Source: Aquabacter spiritensis (lineage in GTDB: Bacteria; Pseudomonadota; Alphaproteobacteria; Rhizobiales; Xanthobacteraceae). Taken from it: 64,000 bases of DNA. The DNA lies in NCBI RefSeq assembly GCF_004346185.1, contig NZ_SMAI01000011.1:1-64000 (forward strand), given 5' to 3'. Below are positions 33,689-43,912 of the stretch, in pieces. Both the position numbers and the translations under genes were made by a program. The notes beneath the pieces are model-generated. The model saw nothing but the letters and a program-made list of their open reading frames with translations. It was not told the DNA's origin and did no database searches. Within the stretch, counting starts at the first letter, position 1; each line of letters starts with the position of its first letter.

Positions 33689-34330
33689 ATGACCTCTTTG
33701 TCCTGGTCTCTCTCTCTTCCTCTTGCGCTCGCGGCGCTCGCCGTCGGCTATCTTTTCGGCGCGATTCCGTTCGGCATTCTGGTCACGCGGATGGCCGGCA
33801 CCGCCGATCTGCGCTCGATCGGCTCCGGCAATATCGGCGCCACCAACGTCCTGCGCACCGGCCGCAAGGACCTCGCCGCGCTCACGCTGCTCGGCGACGC
33901 GCTGAAGGGGACCGCCGCGGTGCTGATCGCGCGCGCCGCACTCGGCGAAGAGGCCGCGCTGGCGGCGGCGCTGGGAGCGTTTTGCGGCCATCTCTGGCCG
34001 GTCTGGCTGGGGTTTCGCGGCGGCAAGGGCGTCGCGACCTTTCTCGGCGTGACGCTCGCTTTGCTCTGGCCGGCCGGCATCGCCTTCGCTCTGGTCTGGC
34101 TCGCCATCGCCGCCGCGACGAAATATTCCTCGCTCGCCGCGCTCGCCGCCTCGCTCGCCACCTGCCTCGCCGCGGCCGCGCTCGGCGCCACGCCGACCGC
34201 GCTGCTTCTGGCCGTGCTGACGGCCCTGCTCTGGCTCAAGCATCGCGAGAATATCGGCCGCCTGATCGCCGGCACCGAATCGCGCATCGGCGGGAAAGGC
34301 GGTCCGAAAGCCGGCGGCCCGGCGGCATGA
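33689..34330 (+). CDS. plsY: Acyl-phosphate glycerol-3-phosphate acyltransferase
   Basis: A 213-residue inner-membrane enzyme, first acylation of phospholipid synthesis with acyl-phosphate as donor. The three cytosolic motifs are clear: [32 protein letters not shown], and [18 protein letters not shown]. About five membrane helices. It overlaps dprA by four bases (ATGA). Confidence 0.95.
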   Translation: MTSLSWSLSLPLALAALAVGYLFGAIPFGILVTRMAGTADLRSIGSGNIGATNVLRTGRKDLAALTLLGDALKGTAAVLIARAALGEEAALAAALGAFCGHLWPVWLGFRGGKGVATFLGVTLALLWPAGIAFALVWLAIAAATKYSSLAALAASLATCLAAAALGATPTALLLAVLTALLWLKHRENIGRLIAGTESRIGGKGGPKAGGPAA

Positions 34331-35439
34331 CCCGGCGGGGCGCGCGGCTGACCGATGCCCAGCGCCTCGACTGGCTGCGCCTGATCCGCACCGAGAATGT
34401 CGGCCCGCGCACCTTCCGCGCCCTGATCAACCAGTTCGGCGGCGCCGCCGCGGCGCTGGAGGCCCTCCCGGGCCTCGCACGCCGGGGCGGACGCCACGCC
34501 GCGCCCCGGATTCCCAGCCTGCGCGAGGCCGAAGAGGAATGGCACGCGCTCGCCGATCTCGGCGGGCGGTTCGTCGCGACCACCGACCCCGATTATCCCC
34601 CCGAACTGCGCGGGATCGAGGATGCCCCGCCGCTGCTGGCGGTGCGCGGAACCGAGACCGCCCTCGCCGCGCCGAAGGTCGCGATCGTCGGCGCCCGCAA
34701 CGCCTCGGCCGCCGGACGCACCATGGCGGGGCGCCTCGCCCGCGACCTCGGCGCGGCGGGTTATGTCGTCGTGTCCGGCCTCGCCCGCGGCATCGATGCG
34801 GCGGCGCATGGCGCGAGCCTGCCGACCGGGACGATCGGCGTGTTCGCCGGCGGGCTCGCCCGCCCCTATCCCCCGGAAAACCTACCCTTGATCGAAGAGG
34901 TCGCGCAGAGCGGCGCGGTCGTCTCGGAAATGCCGATCGCCTGGGAGCCCCGCGCCCGCGACTTTCCCCGCCGCAACCGGCTGGTGTCGGGTATGGCGCT
35001 GGCGGTGATCGTGGTCGAGGCCGCGGAGCGCTCCGGCTCGCTCATCACCGCGCGCTTCGCCGGCGAGCAGGGCCGCGAGGTCTTCGCCGTCCCCGGCTCG
35101 CCCCTCGATCCGCGCGCCGGCGGCAGCAACCGCCTGTTGAAGGACGGGGCCGGTCTCGTCACCGAGGCGGCCGACGTGATCGAGGCGCTGGCCCCGTTGC
35201 GCGCCCGCGGCCCGTCCGACGAGGTGGAGGCGCCGCCGCCTCGGCTGGATCCTCCTGCCGCGCCGCCGGATACGGTGCGCGGCCGGGTCGTCGAACTTCT
35301 GGGTCCGGTCCCGACCTTTCCGGACGATCTCGTCCGTCTCGCCCGATGCACCGCAGCGGAGGTGCAGATCATCCTCCTGGAACTCGAACTCGCCGGGCGC
35401 CTCGAACGCCACAGCGGAGGCGCCGTCTCCTTGAGGTGA
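34327..35439 (+). CDS. dprA: DNA-processing protein A
   Basis: A 370-residue protein that loads RecA on incoming single-stranded DNA in natural transformation. SAM-like N-terminus ([20 protein letters not shown]), then the Rossmann core: [64 protein letters not shown] and [24 protein letters not shown]1-like winged helix sits at the C-terminus. Present in many non-competent bacteria too, so it is not evidence of competence. Confidence 0.95.
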   Translation: MTRRGARLTDAQRLDWLRLIRTENVGPRTFRALINQFGGAAAALEALPGLARRGGRHAAPRIPSLREAEEEWHALADLGGRFVATTDPDYPPELRGIEDAPPLLAVRGTETALAAPKVAIVGARNASAAGRTMAGRLARDLGAAGYVVVSGLARGIDAAAHGASLPTGTIGVFAGGLARPYPPENLPLIEEVAQSGAVVSEMPIAWEPRARDFPRRNRLVSGMALAVIVVEAAERSGSLITARFAGEQGREVFAVPGSPLDPRAGGSNRLLKDGAGLVTEAADVIEALAPLRARGPSDEVEAPPPRLDPPAAPPDTVRGRVVELLGPVPTFPDDLVRLARCTAAEVQIILLELELAGRLERHSGGAVSLR

Positions 35440-35441
35440 CG

Positions 35442-35639
35442 TCATGGCTCGTGCGGCCGGATCGCCGCGTCCTCGGCGGCAACGCCCCGCGCTTCCAATC
35501 GCACCATTTCCAGGAGATAGGCCAATGTGATAAGTCTGTGATCCCGCGCCAGCCGGGACAGTTCGGAGGTGAGCGCCGCCACATAGGCCGCGAACTCGCC
35601 CACATCGGCCTCTTCGTATGGTTGAGGCCCTTCTTTCAT
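35442..35639 (-). CDS. Small conserved protein between dprA and topA
   Basis: A 65-residue, mostly helical, charged protein (FAAYVAALTSELSRLARDHRL, then LAYLLEMVRLEA). Similar small proteins occur beside topA or dprA in Rhizobiales. It converges with dprA, with two bases between stop codons. Function unknown. Confidence 0.65.
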   Translation of the reverse strand: MKEGPQPYEEADVGEFAAYVAALTSELSRLARDHRLITLAYLLEMVRLEARGVAAEDAAIRPHEP

Positions 35640-35834
35640 CCTCGCCCGCTCCCTTCCGTATCGATCAGCGGTACGATCCTCAAGGTTGTCGGTACTTTCA
35701 CAACATACCTAGGGTTGTATTTCGCGATGCATTCGGCTTTAAGGGGGCTGAGGAAGCAGATTTGACAGGTCAGCCTTCGCACCCCATGTTGCCGCCGCCG
35801 CAGGGGCCGCGGCGTTCTCAAGAGACAGCTTCCG

Positions 35835-38570
35835 ATGCAGGTCGTCATCGTCGAATCGCCTGCCAAGGCGAAGACGATCAACAAATATCTCGGTCCGGAC
35901 TATGAGGTTCTCGCCTCTTACGGACATGTGCGCGACCTCCCTTCCAAGGACGGCTCGGTTGATCCCGACGCCGACTTCCGGATGCTCTGGGAGATCGATC
36001 CGAAGGCGCAGAAGCGGCTCAGCGAGATCGCGCAGGCGGTGAAGCGGGCCGACGGCCTGATCCTCGCCACCGATCCGGATCGCGAGGGTGAGGCGATTTC
36101 CTGGCACGTGCTGGAGATCCTGCGGGAGAAGAAGGCCCTGCGCGACCAGAAGGTCGAGCGCGTCGTCTTCAACGCGATCACCAAGCAGGCCGTGCTGGAG
36201 GCCATGAAGGCGCCGCGGGCGATCGATGTCGCTCTGGTGGACGCGTATCTGGCACGCCGGGCGCTCGATTATCTGGTGGGCTTCACGCTCTCGCCGGTGC
36301 TCTGGCGAAAATTGCCGGGGGCCCGTTCGGCCGGCCGCGTCCAATCGGTGGCGTTGCGGCTGGTCTGCGACCGCGAACGCGAGATCGAGACCTTCGTCGC
36401 GCGAGAATATTGGTCGATCGCGGCGCGGCTCGCGACGCCGCGCGGCGACGTGTTCGAGGCCCGCCTCAGCGGCGCGGACGGCAAGAAGATCACGCGGCTC
36501 TCGGTGGGGACGGGCGAAGAAGCCGCGGCCTTCCGCGCCGCGCTGGACACCGCCGCCTTCGTCGTTCGCGACATCGAGGCGAAGCCCGTCCGTCGCCATC
36601 CTCAGCCGCCTTTCACCACCTCGACGCTGCAGCAGGAGGCGAGCCGCAAGCTCGGCCTCGCGCCCGCCCGGACCATGCAGATCGCCCAGCGTCTGTATGA
36701 AGGCGTCGATGTCGGGGGCGAGACGGTCGGGCTGATCACCTATATGCGGACCGACGGCGTCGACATGGCGCCCGAGGCCGTGGCAGCCACCCGCGACGCC
36801 ATCGCCGACCAATTCGGCGAACGCTATCTTCCCAGCGCGCCGCGCAAATACACCGCCAAGGCGAAGAATGCGCAGGAGGCCCACGAGGCGATCCGGCCGA
36901 CCGATCCGGCGCGCCGTCCGAGTGCCGTCGCGCGCATGCTCGATGCCGACCAGGCGCGGCTCTATGAGCTGATCTGGACCCGCACCGTCGCGAGCCAGAT
37001 GGAATCGGCCGAGATGGAGCGCACCACCGCCGACATCCGGGCGAGCGTCGCCGGCCGGGAGCTGGATCTGACCGCGACCGGCACGGTGGTGAAGTTCGAC
37101 GGCTTCCTCACGCTGTATCGCGAGGGACGGGACGACGAGGAGGAAGACGAGGAGAGCCGCCGGCTGCCCGCAATGTCCAAGGGCGAGCCGCTGGACAAGC
37201 GCGAAATCCTCACCAGCCAGCATTTCACCGAGCCGCCGCCGCGCTATTCCGAGGCGTCGCTCGTCAAGCGCATGGAAGAATTGGGTATCGGCCGCCCCTC
37301 GACCTATGCGGCGGTGCTCGCCGTGCTGCGCGATCGGGAATACGTCAAGATCGACAAGAAGCGACTGGTCCCCGAAGACAAGGGCCGACTCGTCACCGCC
37401 TTCCTCCAGAGCTTCTTCACCCGCTATGTCGAATACGACTTCACGGCGGATCTCGAGGAAAAGCTCGATCGGGTCTCGGCCGACGAAATCGACTGGAAGC
37501 AGGTCCTGCGCGAATTCTGGGCCGATTTCGCCCTGGCGGTGGACGCGACCAAGGATCTGCGCGTCTCGCAGGTGCTCGACGCCCTCGACGAGATGCTGAC
37601 CGCGCACATCTTTCCCCCCGGTCCCGAGGGCGCCAATCCGCGCACCTGCCCGACCTGCGGCACGGGGCGCCTGTCCCTCAAAATGGGCAAGTTCGGCGCC
37701 TTCATCGGCTGTTCCAACTATCCCGAGTGCCGCTACACCCGCCCGCTCAGCACCAGCGACGCCGCGCCGGAAGGTGATGGGGTGCGCAAGCTGGGCGTCG
37801 ATCCCGAAAGCGGGCTCGAAGTGACGCTGCGCGATGGCCGTTTCGGCACCTATCTCCAGCTCGGTGAGGCGGAGAAGGACGGGAAGCCGAAGCGCTCCAG
37901 CTTGCCCAAGGGACTGGCGCCAGCAGATGTGGACCTCGAAAAGGCGCTCGGCCTGCTCTCTCTGCCGCGCACAATCGGCACCCATCCCGAGGACGGCGCG
38001 CCGATTCTCGCCGGGATCGGCCGGTTCGGTCCCTATATCCAGCACGGCAAGCTTTACGCCAATATCGAGAAGGACGACGACATCCTCTCGATCGGCCTCA
38101 ATCGCGCCGTCGTGCTGCTCGCCGAGAAGCAGGCGAAGGGGCGCGGCGCGGGGGCCGGCCGGGTCGTCGGCGATCATCCTTCGGGCGGCAGCATCAGCGT
38201 ACGGGCCGGCCGGTACGGGCCTTATGTCAGCCTTGGCAAGCTCAATGCCACGCTGCCGAAATCCGCGGACCCCGATGCATTGACCCTGGCCGAAGCGATT
38301 GCGCTGCTCGATGCCAAGGCCGCGACCCTGCCGCCGGGCAAGTCCGCCGCAAAGGGCCGCACCAAGCCCGATGGCGACGCCGGCACGGCCAAAAAGGCGG
38401 CGCCTGCGCGCAAGACGGCAGGTGCCAAGCCCAAGGAGGCAAAGTCTGCGGGGGCAAAGACGGCCGCTCCACGGTCCAAACCAGCCGGGACGTCGGCTGC
38501 CAAATCGGGCGCCAAAGCCAAGAGCGCGAAAGCCCCAAGGGCTGCGAAGCGGGAGACGGGGGCGGGTTGA
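35835..38570 (+). CDS. topA: DNA topoisomerase I
   Basis: A 911-residue type IA enzyme that relaxes negative supercoils. Toprim: MQVVIVESPAKAKTINKYLG and ATDPDREGEAISWH. The active Tyr is in GLITYMRTDGVDM. Also HEAIRPTDP and GIGRPSTYAAVL. One CxxC...C zinc ribbon is seen (CPTCGTG then CSNYPEC, about residues 597-635). Repeated topo-C segments follow (GRFGTYLQLGE, GRFGPYIQHGK, GRYGPYVSLGK), then a 90-residue Lys/Ala-rich tail that probably binds DNA. Confidence 0.97.
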   Translation: MQVVIVESPAKAKTINKYLGPDYEVLASYGHVRDLPSKDGSVDPDADFRMLWEIDPKAQKRLSEIAQAVKRADGLILATDPDREGEAISWHVLEILREKKALRDQKVERVVFNAITKQAVLEAMKAPRAIDVALVDAYLARRALDYLVGFTLSPVLWRKLPGARSAGRVQSVALRLVCDREREIETFVAREYWSIAARLATPRGDVFEARLSGADGKKITRLSVGTGEEAAAFRAALDTAAFVVRDIEAKPVRRHPQPPFTTSTLQQEASRKLGLAPARTMQIAQRLYEGVDVGGETVGLITYMRTDGVDMAPEAVAATRDAIADQFGERYLPSAPRKYTAKAKNAQEAHEAIRPTDPARRPSAVARMLDADQARLYELIWTRTVASQMESAEMERTTADIRASVAGRELDLTATGTVVKFDGFLTLYREGRDDEEEDEESRRLPAMSKGEPLDKREILTSQHFTEPPPRYSEASLVKRMEELGIGRPSTYAAVLAVLRDREYVKIDKKRLVPEDKGRLVTAFLQSFFTRYVEYDFTADLEEKLDRVSADEIDWKQVLREFWADFALAVDATKDLRVSQVLDALDEMLTAHIFPPGPEGANPRTCPTCGTGRLSLKMGKFGAFIGCSNYPECRYTRPLSTSDAAPEGDGVRKLGVDPESGLEVTLRDGRFGTYLQLGEAEKDGKPKRSSLPKGLAPADVDLEKALGLLSLPRTIGTHPEDGAPILAGIGRFGPYIQHGKLYANIEKDDDILSIGLNRAVVLLAEKQAKGRGAGAGRVVGDHPSGGSISVRAGRYGPYVSLGKLNATLPKSADPDALTLAEAIALLDAKAATLPPGKSAAKGRTKPDGDAGTAKKAAPARKTAGAKPKEAKSAGAKTAAPRSKPAGTSAAKSGAKAKSAKAPRAAKRETGAG

Positions 38571-38594
38571 GCCGGATCCGGCGCCCGCGCCGGG

Positions 38595-40082
38595 TCATTC
38601 CACCGCGACGATCTCGGCGGCCTCCCGCACCGTGGCCCGCAGCGGGAGCTGCTTCATGGCGATGAGGAAGCCGGTCCCGATCAAAAGCGCCACCGCCGAA
38701 CAGCCGAACACGATCTTGAAGGCGAAGGCGACATTCATGGTGTCCGAGCTCTGGGCGAGCTGCGCCAGATCGCCCGGCTTGCTCGCTCCGAGCGCTCCGA
38801 TGAACACAGCGCCGAGCATCGCCACCATCAGCGCGCCGCCCAGGGCCCGAAAGAAGTTGGCGGCGCCGGTCGCGGTGCCGAGAAGGTGGATCGGCACCGC
38901 GTTCTGGATGCAGACCGTCGAAATCGGGAACACGGTTCCCATCCCGAGGCTGGCGACCGACAGCAAGGCGATCCAGACCCAGACCGGCCAATCGACCGGA
39001 ATCAAAGCGAGAGCCAGCAGGCAAAACGTGGAGAGGAACATCAAGACCACAGCCGGCCGCTTGTAATGGGTCATCCGCGCCATGGCCCGTCCGCCGAGCA
39101 CCGCCCCGGCGACCGTCGCGCCCATTTGCGGGATCAGGGCCATGCCCGCCACGCTGGACGAGAAGCCGCGGGCGGTCTCGAAATAGAGCGGCGACACGAT
39201 GGTGAGCGCGATCATCGTGCCATAGATGAAGCAGGCCGCGCCGATGGCGGAGCCGACCACGGGATCGGCGAGGATCGCCAGCGGCAGAAACGGTTCCGGC
39301 GCGGTCCGCATGCGCACGACGAACAGCACGCCGGCCACCGCGGCGACGGTCAGCAAAGCGAGAATTTCGAGGCTGGTCCAGGGAAACTGAACCCCGCCCC
39401 ATGTCACGGCGAGAAGCAGGCAGGTGGACGAGACCACCATCAGGCCGCAGCCCGGATAATCCAGCTTGTGGGGCCGGCCGTGCCGCGGCAGACGCGCGAG
39501 CTTCGGGCGGATCACCAGGAAAGCGGCGAGACCCAGCGGCAGATTGATCCAGAAGATCAGGGACCAGTGAAGATGCTGCGCCACCACCCCGCCGATCACC
39601 GGCCCCGCAATCGAGGCCACCGCGAAAACGCTGGCGAAATAGCCCTGGTACCGACCGCGTTCGCGCGGCGAGACGACGTCCGCGACCACCGTCTGAGCGA
39701 GCGAGATGAGACCGCCGCCGCCGAGCCCCTGGAGGCCGCGCGCGATCACCAGGACCAGCATGTTCTCTGCCAGCGCGCAGGCCAGCGACCCGATCGAGAA
39801 CAGGGCGATGGCCACCAGCAGAACCGGCCCGCGCCCATGGATGTCGCTCAGCTTGCCGTAGAGTGGCGTGACCGTGGTCGAGGCCAGCAGATAGGCGGTC
39901 ACGACCCAGGACAGATTGACGAAGTCGTTGAGATCGGCGCCGATGGTCGGCAGCGCCGTGGCAACGATGGTCTGGTCGAGCGCGGCCAGCATCATGGCGA
40001 GCATCAGGCCGGACACGATCGAGAGAATCTCAGCGTGGGAGAACCCGGTCGAGGGCGCGACGGGATCGGACGGGCCGCTCAT
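38595..40082 (-). CDS. DHA2-family multidrug exporter (MFS, 14 segments)
   Basis: A 495-residue major facilitator protein. ALDQTIVATALPTIGADL and LSWVVTAYLLASTTVTPLYGKLSDIHGRG (quoted as WVVTAYLLASTTVTPLYGKL) are the EmrB/QacA signatures. GLQGLGGGGLISLAQTVVADVV is motif C-like, and GPVIGGVVAQHLHWSLIFWINLPLGL is typical (quoted as HWSLIFWINLPLG). It is inserted, on the opposite strand, between topA and rnr, genes that are usually adjacent in Rhizobiales. No regulator or membrane-fusion partner is next to it. Confidence 0.92.
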   Translation of the reverse strand: MSGPSDPVAPSTGFSHAEILSIVSGLMLAMMLAALDQTIVATALPTIGADLNDFVNLSWVVTAYLLASTTVTPLYGKLSDIHGRGPVLLVAIALFSIGSLACALAENMLVLVIARGLQGLGGGGLISLAQTVVADVVSPRERGRYQGYFASVFAVASIAGPVIGGVVAQHLHWSLIFWINLPLGLAAFLVIRPKLARLPRHGRPHKLDYPGCGLMVVSSTCLLLAVTWGGVQFPWTSLEILALLTVAAVAGVLFVVRMRTAPEPFLPLAILADPVVGSAIGAACFIYGTMIALTIVSPLYFETARGFSSSVAGMALIPQMGATVAGAVLGGRAMARMTHYKRPAVVLMFLSTFCLLALALIPVDWPVWVWIALLSVASLGMGTVFPISTVCIQNAVPIHLLGTATGAANFFRALGGALMVAMLGAVFIGALGASKPGDLAQLAQSSDTMNVAFAFKIVFGCSAVALLIGTGFLIAMKQLPLRATVREAAEIVAVE

Positions 40083-40250
40083 GAAACTGACTCTTTGGCC
40101 GGGGGGTTATCGCGGCAGGTTCGCAATAGCGAGGCTCCCTTACTATATCCGGGCGATGGCCTCCGCAACTGGGCGCCCGCCCCCGGCCTGCGCGACTGGC
40201 TCGCACGGGCGCGTTCGGCTACCCTTCTCCTCCAACGGAACTTTTGACTC

Positions 40251-42698
40251 TTGGCAAAACGCATCTCCCCGGCAGGCCGCTCGGTGAAACCGCGCCGGAC
40301 CCCGCGCCGAAGCGCATCTCAGCCTGCGGGCGCATCCGAGGCGGCGGAAGCCGCTGCTGCGGCACCCGACGCGTTGGACGGCGCGCTTCCCACCAAGGAC
40401 CAGCTTCTCGCCTTCATCGCCCAGCGCGGCGCGGACGTGGACAAGCGCGAGATTGCGCGCGCCTTTGGCATCGGCGCCGACCAGAAAGGCGCGCTGCGGG
40501 CGCTTTTGCGCGAACTTTCCGAGGAGGGCAGCGTCTCCCGCCGCCGCCGGAAGATGCATGTGGCTGGCGCCCTGCCCGGGGTCGTCCTCGCGGACATTTC
40601 GAGCCGCGACGCCGATGGCGAACTGATCGCGGTTCCCGTCGAGTGGGACGAGATCGAGCACGGCGAGGCGCCGCGGATCCTGGTCCAGGTGCCCCGCCGC
40701 GCCAAGGGGCCGGCGCCCGGCCTCTCCGACCGGGTGCTGCTGCGGATCGCCGACGACATGGAAGACGGCCGCCCTGTCGGGCGCGTTCTCAAGGTCATCG
40801 AAAAGGCGCGCCGCCAGACCCTCGGCATTTTCCGGGCCGCGCCCCAGGGCGGCGGGCGCATCATTCCGATCGACAAGAAAAATCTCGGCCGCGAACTCCA
40901 GGTGCCGCCCGGTGCCGAGCAGGACGCGGCGGACGGCGACCTCGTCTCGGTGGACATTCTGCGCCAGCGCGTGTTCGGCCTGCCGACCGCGCGGGTGAAG
41001 GAGCGGCTCGGCTCGCTGTCGAGCGAGAAGGCGGTGTCGCTGGTCGCCATCCATGCCCACGGCATCCCCCACGTCTTTCCCCAGCCGGTGCTGGCGGAAG
41101 CCGAGCGCGCGCGGCCGGCGACCCTCGCAGGCCGCGAGGACTGGCGCGACCTGCCGCTCGTGACCATCGATCCGCCCGACGCGAAGGACCATGACGACGC
41201 CGTCTTCGCCATGCCCGACGCGGATCCCGCGAACCCGGGCGGCTTCGTCGTCATCGTCGCCATCGCCGATGTCGCGGCTTATATCCTGCCGGGGTCGGCG
41301 CTCGACCGCGAGGCGCTGCTGCGCGGCAATTCGGTCTATTTCCCGGATCGCGTGGTCCCCATGCTGCCGGAGCGCATTTCCAACGATCTGTGCTCGTTGC
41401 GCCCCCTCGAAGACCGCCCTGCCCTCGCCCTGCGGATGGTGATCGGCGCCGACGGCCGCAAGCGCGACCACAGCTTCCACCGCATCCTCATGCGCTCGGC
41501 GGCGAAACTCGCTTACGCCCAGGCTCAGGCGGCCATCGACGGCTCACCGGACGAGATTGCCGCCCCGCTGGTCGCCGACGTGCTGCGCCCGCTTTATGCC
41601 GCCTATGCCTGTGTCAAAAAGGCCCGCGACGCCCGCCAGCCGCTCGACCTCGATCTGCCGGAGCGCAAGATCGTGCTGAAGCCGGACGGCACCGTCGACC
41701 GCGTGATCGTGCCGGCGCGGCTCGACGCCCACCGCCTGATCGAAGAATTCATGATCCTCGCCAACGTCGCCGCAGCCGAGACCCTCGAGGCCAAGCGAAC
41801 GCCCCTGATCTACCGGGTGCATGACGGCCCCACCTTGGAGAAGATCGCAAATTTGCGCACCTTCCTCCTGACCATCGACATCAAACTGCCGAAGGGGGAC
41901 TCGGTGCGCCCGTCGACCTTCAATCGCATCCTGGCCGAAGTGAGCGGCACGGACGTCTCGGCGCTGGTCAATCAGGTGGTGCTGCGCAGCCAGTCTCAGG
42001 CCGAATATGCCGCCGATAATTACGGACATTTCGGCCTTAATCTGCGCCGTTATGCGCATTTTACCTCCCCGATACGACGTTATTCCGACCTCGTCGTGCA
42101 CCGCGGACTGATCCGCGCCCACAATTTCGGGCGCGACGGGCTGCCTGACGACGCCACGCCCGAGACACTCGGCGAGGTCGCCGCGAGCATTTCGGTGACC
42201 GAACGGCGGGCCATGGCGGCAGAGCGCGAGACGGTGGACCGGCTCATCGCCCACCATCTCGCCGACCAGATCGGCGCCACTTTCGCCGCGCGGGTCACCG
42301 GGGCGACCAAAGCGGGGCTCTTCGTCGCACTCGACGAGACCGGCGCCGACGGCTTTGTTCCGGCCTCCACGCTCGGCGCCGACTATTACCGATTCGATGA
42401 GACGCGCCAGGCACTTGTGGGCGACCGGACGGGCGAAATGCACCGCATCGGCGACCGGGTGGAGGTGCGCCTGGTCGAGGCGGCGCCGGTCGCCGGCGCC
42501 CTGCGATTTGAGCTTCTGAGCGAAGGCACCTATCTAGGGGCGGGGCGGCGTGGCCGATCCGCCCGGCCGGGAGGCGCGGACAAAGCGGGCCCGGCTCCGC
42601 GCCCGGGCTTTCGCGGCGCGCCGCGCGCCACCAAGGGCAAGGCCCCGAAGGGGCGATCGTCCAAGGGACCGGCAAAGGGCGGGCGGGGCAGGAGCTGA
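40251..42698 (+). CDS. rnr: Ribonuclease R
   Basis: An 815-residue 3'-5' exoribonuclease starting at TTG (MAKRISPAGRS follows). Cold-shock domains occupy the N-terminal third. The RNB catalytic core begins TIDPPDAKDHDDAVFA with the metal-binding aspartates. NYGHFGLNLRRYAHFTSPIRRYSDLVVHRGL (quoted as HFTSPIRRYSDLVVHR) is the family signature. An S1 domain precedes a basic, glycine/lysine-rich tail. The stop overlaps the start of the DUF983 gene (TGATG). Confidence 0.95.
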   Translation: MAKRISPAGRSVKPRRTPRRSASQPAGASEAAEAAAAAPDALDGALPTKDQLLAFIAQRGADVDKREIARAFGIGADQKGALRALLRELSEEGSVSRRRRKMHVAGALPGVVLADISSRDADGELIAVPVEWDEIEHGEAPRILVQVPRRAKGPAPGLSDRVLLRIADDMEDGRPVGRVLKVIEKARRQTLGIFRAAPQGGGRIIPIDKKNLGRELQVPPGAEQDAADGDLVSVDILRQRVFGLPTARVKERLGSLSSEKAVSLVAIHAHGIPHVFPQPVLAEAERARPATLAGREDWRDLPLVTIDPPDAKDHDDAVFAMPDADPANPGGFVVIVAIADVAAYILPGSALDREALLRGNSVYFPDRVVPMLPERISNDLCSLRPLEDRPALALRMVIGADGRKRDHSFHRILMRSAAKLAYAQAQAAIDGSPDEIAAPLVADVLRPLYAAYACVKKARDARQPLDLDLPERKIVLKPDGTVDRVIVPARLDAHRLIEEFMILANVAAAETLEAKRTPLIYRVHDGPTLEKIANLRTFLLTIDIKLPKGDSVRPSTFNRILAEVSGTDVSALVNQVVLRSQSQAEYAADNYGHFGLNLRRYAHFTSPIRRYSDLVVHRGLIRAHNFGRDGLPDDATPETLGEVAASISVTERRAMAAERETVDRLIAHHLADQIGATFAARVTGATKAGLFVALDETGADGFVPASTLGADYYRFDETRQALVGDRTGEMHRIGDRVEVRLVEAAPVAGALRFELLSEGTYLGAGRRGRSARPGGADKAGPAPRPGFRGAPRATKGKAPKGRSSKGPAKGGRGRS

Positions 42699-43138
42699 TG
42701 ACCTCGATGACGGTTATAGACGACGGCGCCCCCCGCGCCCCAGGCACCGCGATGATGCGGGGCGCGATGTGCCGCTGCCCGAAATGCGGCGCGGGCTCGA
42801 TGTTTCGCGGCTATCTCAAGGTGGCGGATGACTGCCCGGTCTGCGGCGAAGCGCTCTATCATCACCGGGCGGACGACGCGCCGCCTTATATGGTGATCGT
42901 CGCGGTCGGCCATATCGTCGTTCCAATCCTGGTTCTGGTGGAAGAGATATTCCGCCCGGCCATCTGGCTGCATCTCGCGATCTTCATGCCGCTGACGTTG
43001 CTCTTGAGCTTGGCCTTCCTCCCGCCCATAAAGGGCGCTCTCGTCGGGCTGCAATGGGCGCTGCGGATGCACGGCTTCGATCCGCGCAGCCCGGAGCACG
43101 AGCCCCTCCCTCCGGCCGCACCGTCCAAGGCACCATGA
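42698..43138 (+). CDS. DUF983 membrane protein with zinc ribbon
   Basis: A 146-residue protein. The N-terminal CRCPKCGAGSMFRGYLKVADDCPVCGEAL (two CxxC knuckles: CPKC and CPVC) precedes two membrane helices (about 67-85 and 92-115). Conserved downstream of rnr in Alphaproteobacteria. Role unknown. Overlaps rnr by one base and the NUDIX gene by four. Confidence 0.92.
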   Translation: MTSMTVIDDGAPRAPGTAMMRGAMCRCPKCGAGSMFRGYLKVADDCPVCGEALYHHRADDAPPYMVIVAVGHIVVPILVLVEEIFRPAIWLHLAIFMPLTLLLSLAFLPPIKGALVGLQWALRMHGFDPRSPEHEPLPPAAPSKAP

Positions 43139-43866
43139 CCGACCTCGCCCAACGCCTCACCGCCGCCGAGCGCCGCCAGGACTGGCCGAACACGCGCCCG
43201 AACGATGCCGCCGCCTTGATCCTGATCGATCGCAGCGGCCGCGAGCCGCGCGTGCTGATGGGACTGCGCCATCCCGGCCACCGGTTCATGCCGAACGTGT
43301 TCGTGTTCCCGGGCGGCCGGGTAGAGACCTCCGACAAGGCGATGCCGGTCTACGGCACGCTCGACGGCGATAGCGACCGGCGCCTGCAACAGAATGTTTC
43401 GCGCCCGAGCGCGACGCGTGGGCGCGCCCTCGCCGCGGCGGCGATTCGCGAAATGTTCGAGGAGACCGGCCTGATGCTCGGGACGAAGGAGGCCGGCGCC
43501 CCCGAATGTCCGGAACCCTGGGCGGCCTTTGGCGAAGCCGGTGTATTCCCGGATCTCGAGGCGCTCACCTTCGTGCTGCGCGCCATCACGCCACCACGAC
43601 GGCCCAAGCGGTTCGACACGCGCTTCTTCGTGGCTGATGTCCAGGCGGTGTGCAGCCGCGTGGAAGGGATGGTCGGCCCCGCGTCCGAATTGGTCGAAAC
43701 CCGCTGGCTCACATTCAAAGAAACCGAGCACGCGGAACTTCCCGCCATTACCCGCGTCATACTCGACGAGTTGAGGGGTCGGCTGGATGCCGGGTTCCAG
43801 CGCACATTGCCGGTGCCCTTCTACAGTATGCATCACGGCCGGTTCGTGCGCACGGTGCTCGATTAG
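43135..43866 (+). CDS. NUDIX hydrolase
   Basis: A 243-residue protein. The Nudix box is split by an insert: FVFPGGRVETSD (near residue 60) and IREMFEETGLMLG (near 103). The extra 30 residues between the Gly-Gly-Arg and the REMFEETG helix are typical of the family next to DUF983 (similar to NUDT19-like CoA pyrophosphatases). Substrate unknown. ATGA overlap with the gene before it. Confidence 0.9.
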   Translation: MTDLAQRLTAAERRQDWPNTRPNDAAALILIDRSGREPRVLMGLRHPGHRFMPNVFVFPGGRVETSDKAMPVYGTLDGDSDRRLQQNVSRPSATRGRALAAAAIREMFEETGLMLGTKEAGAPECPEPWAAFGEAGVFPDLEALTFVLRAITPPRRPKRFDTRFFVADVQAVCSRVEGMVGPASELVETRWLTFKETEHAELPAITRVILDELRGRLDAGFQRTLPVPFYSMHHGRFVRTVLD

Positions 43867-43912
43867 AGCAGACCGACGACCTCTGCGACGTCGCCGCAAC
43901 AAGGACTTTTCC

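Noticed and set aside
35739-38177. 812-codon minus-strand frame opposite topA
   Set aside because: Shadow of topA with low-complexity composition and no start signal.
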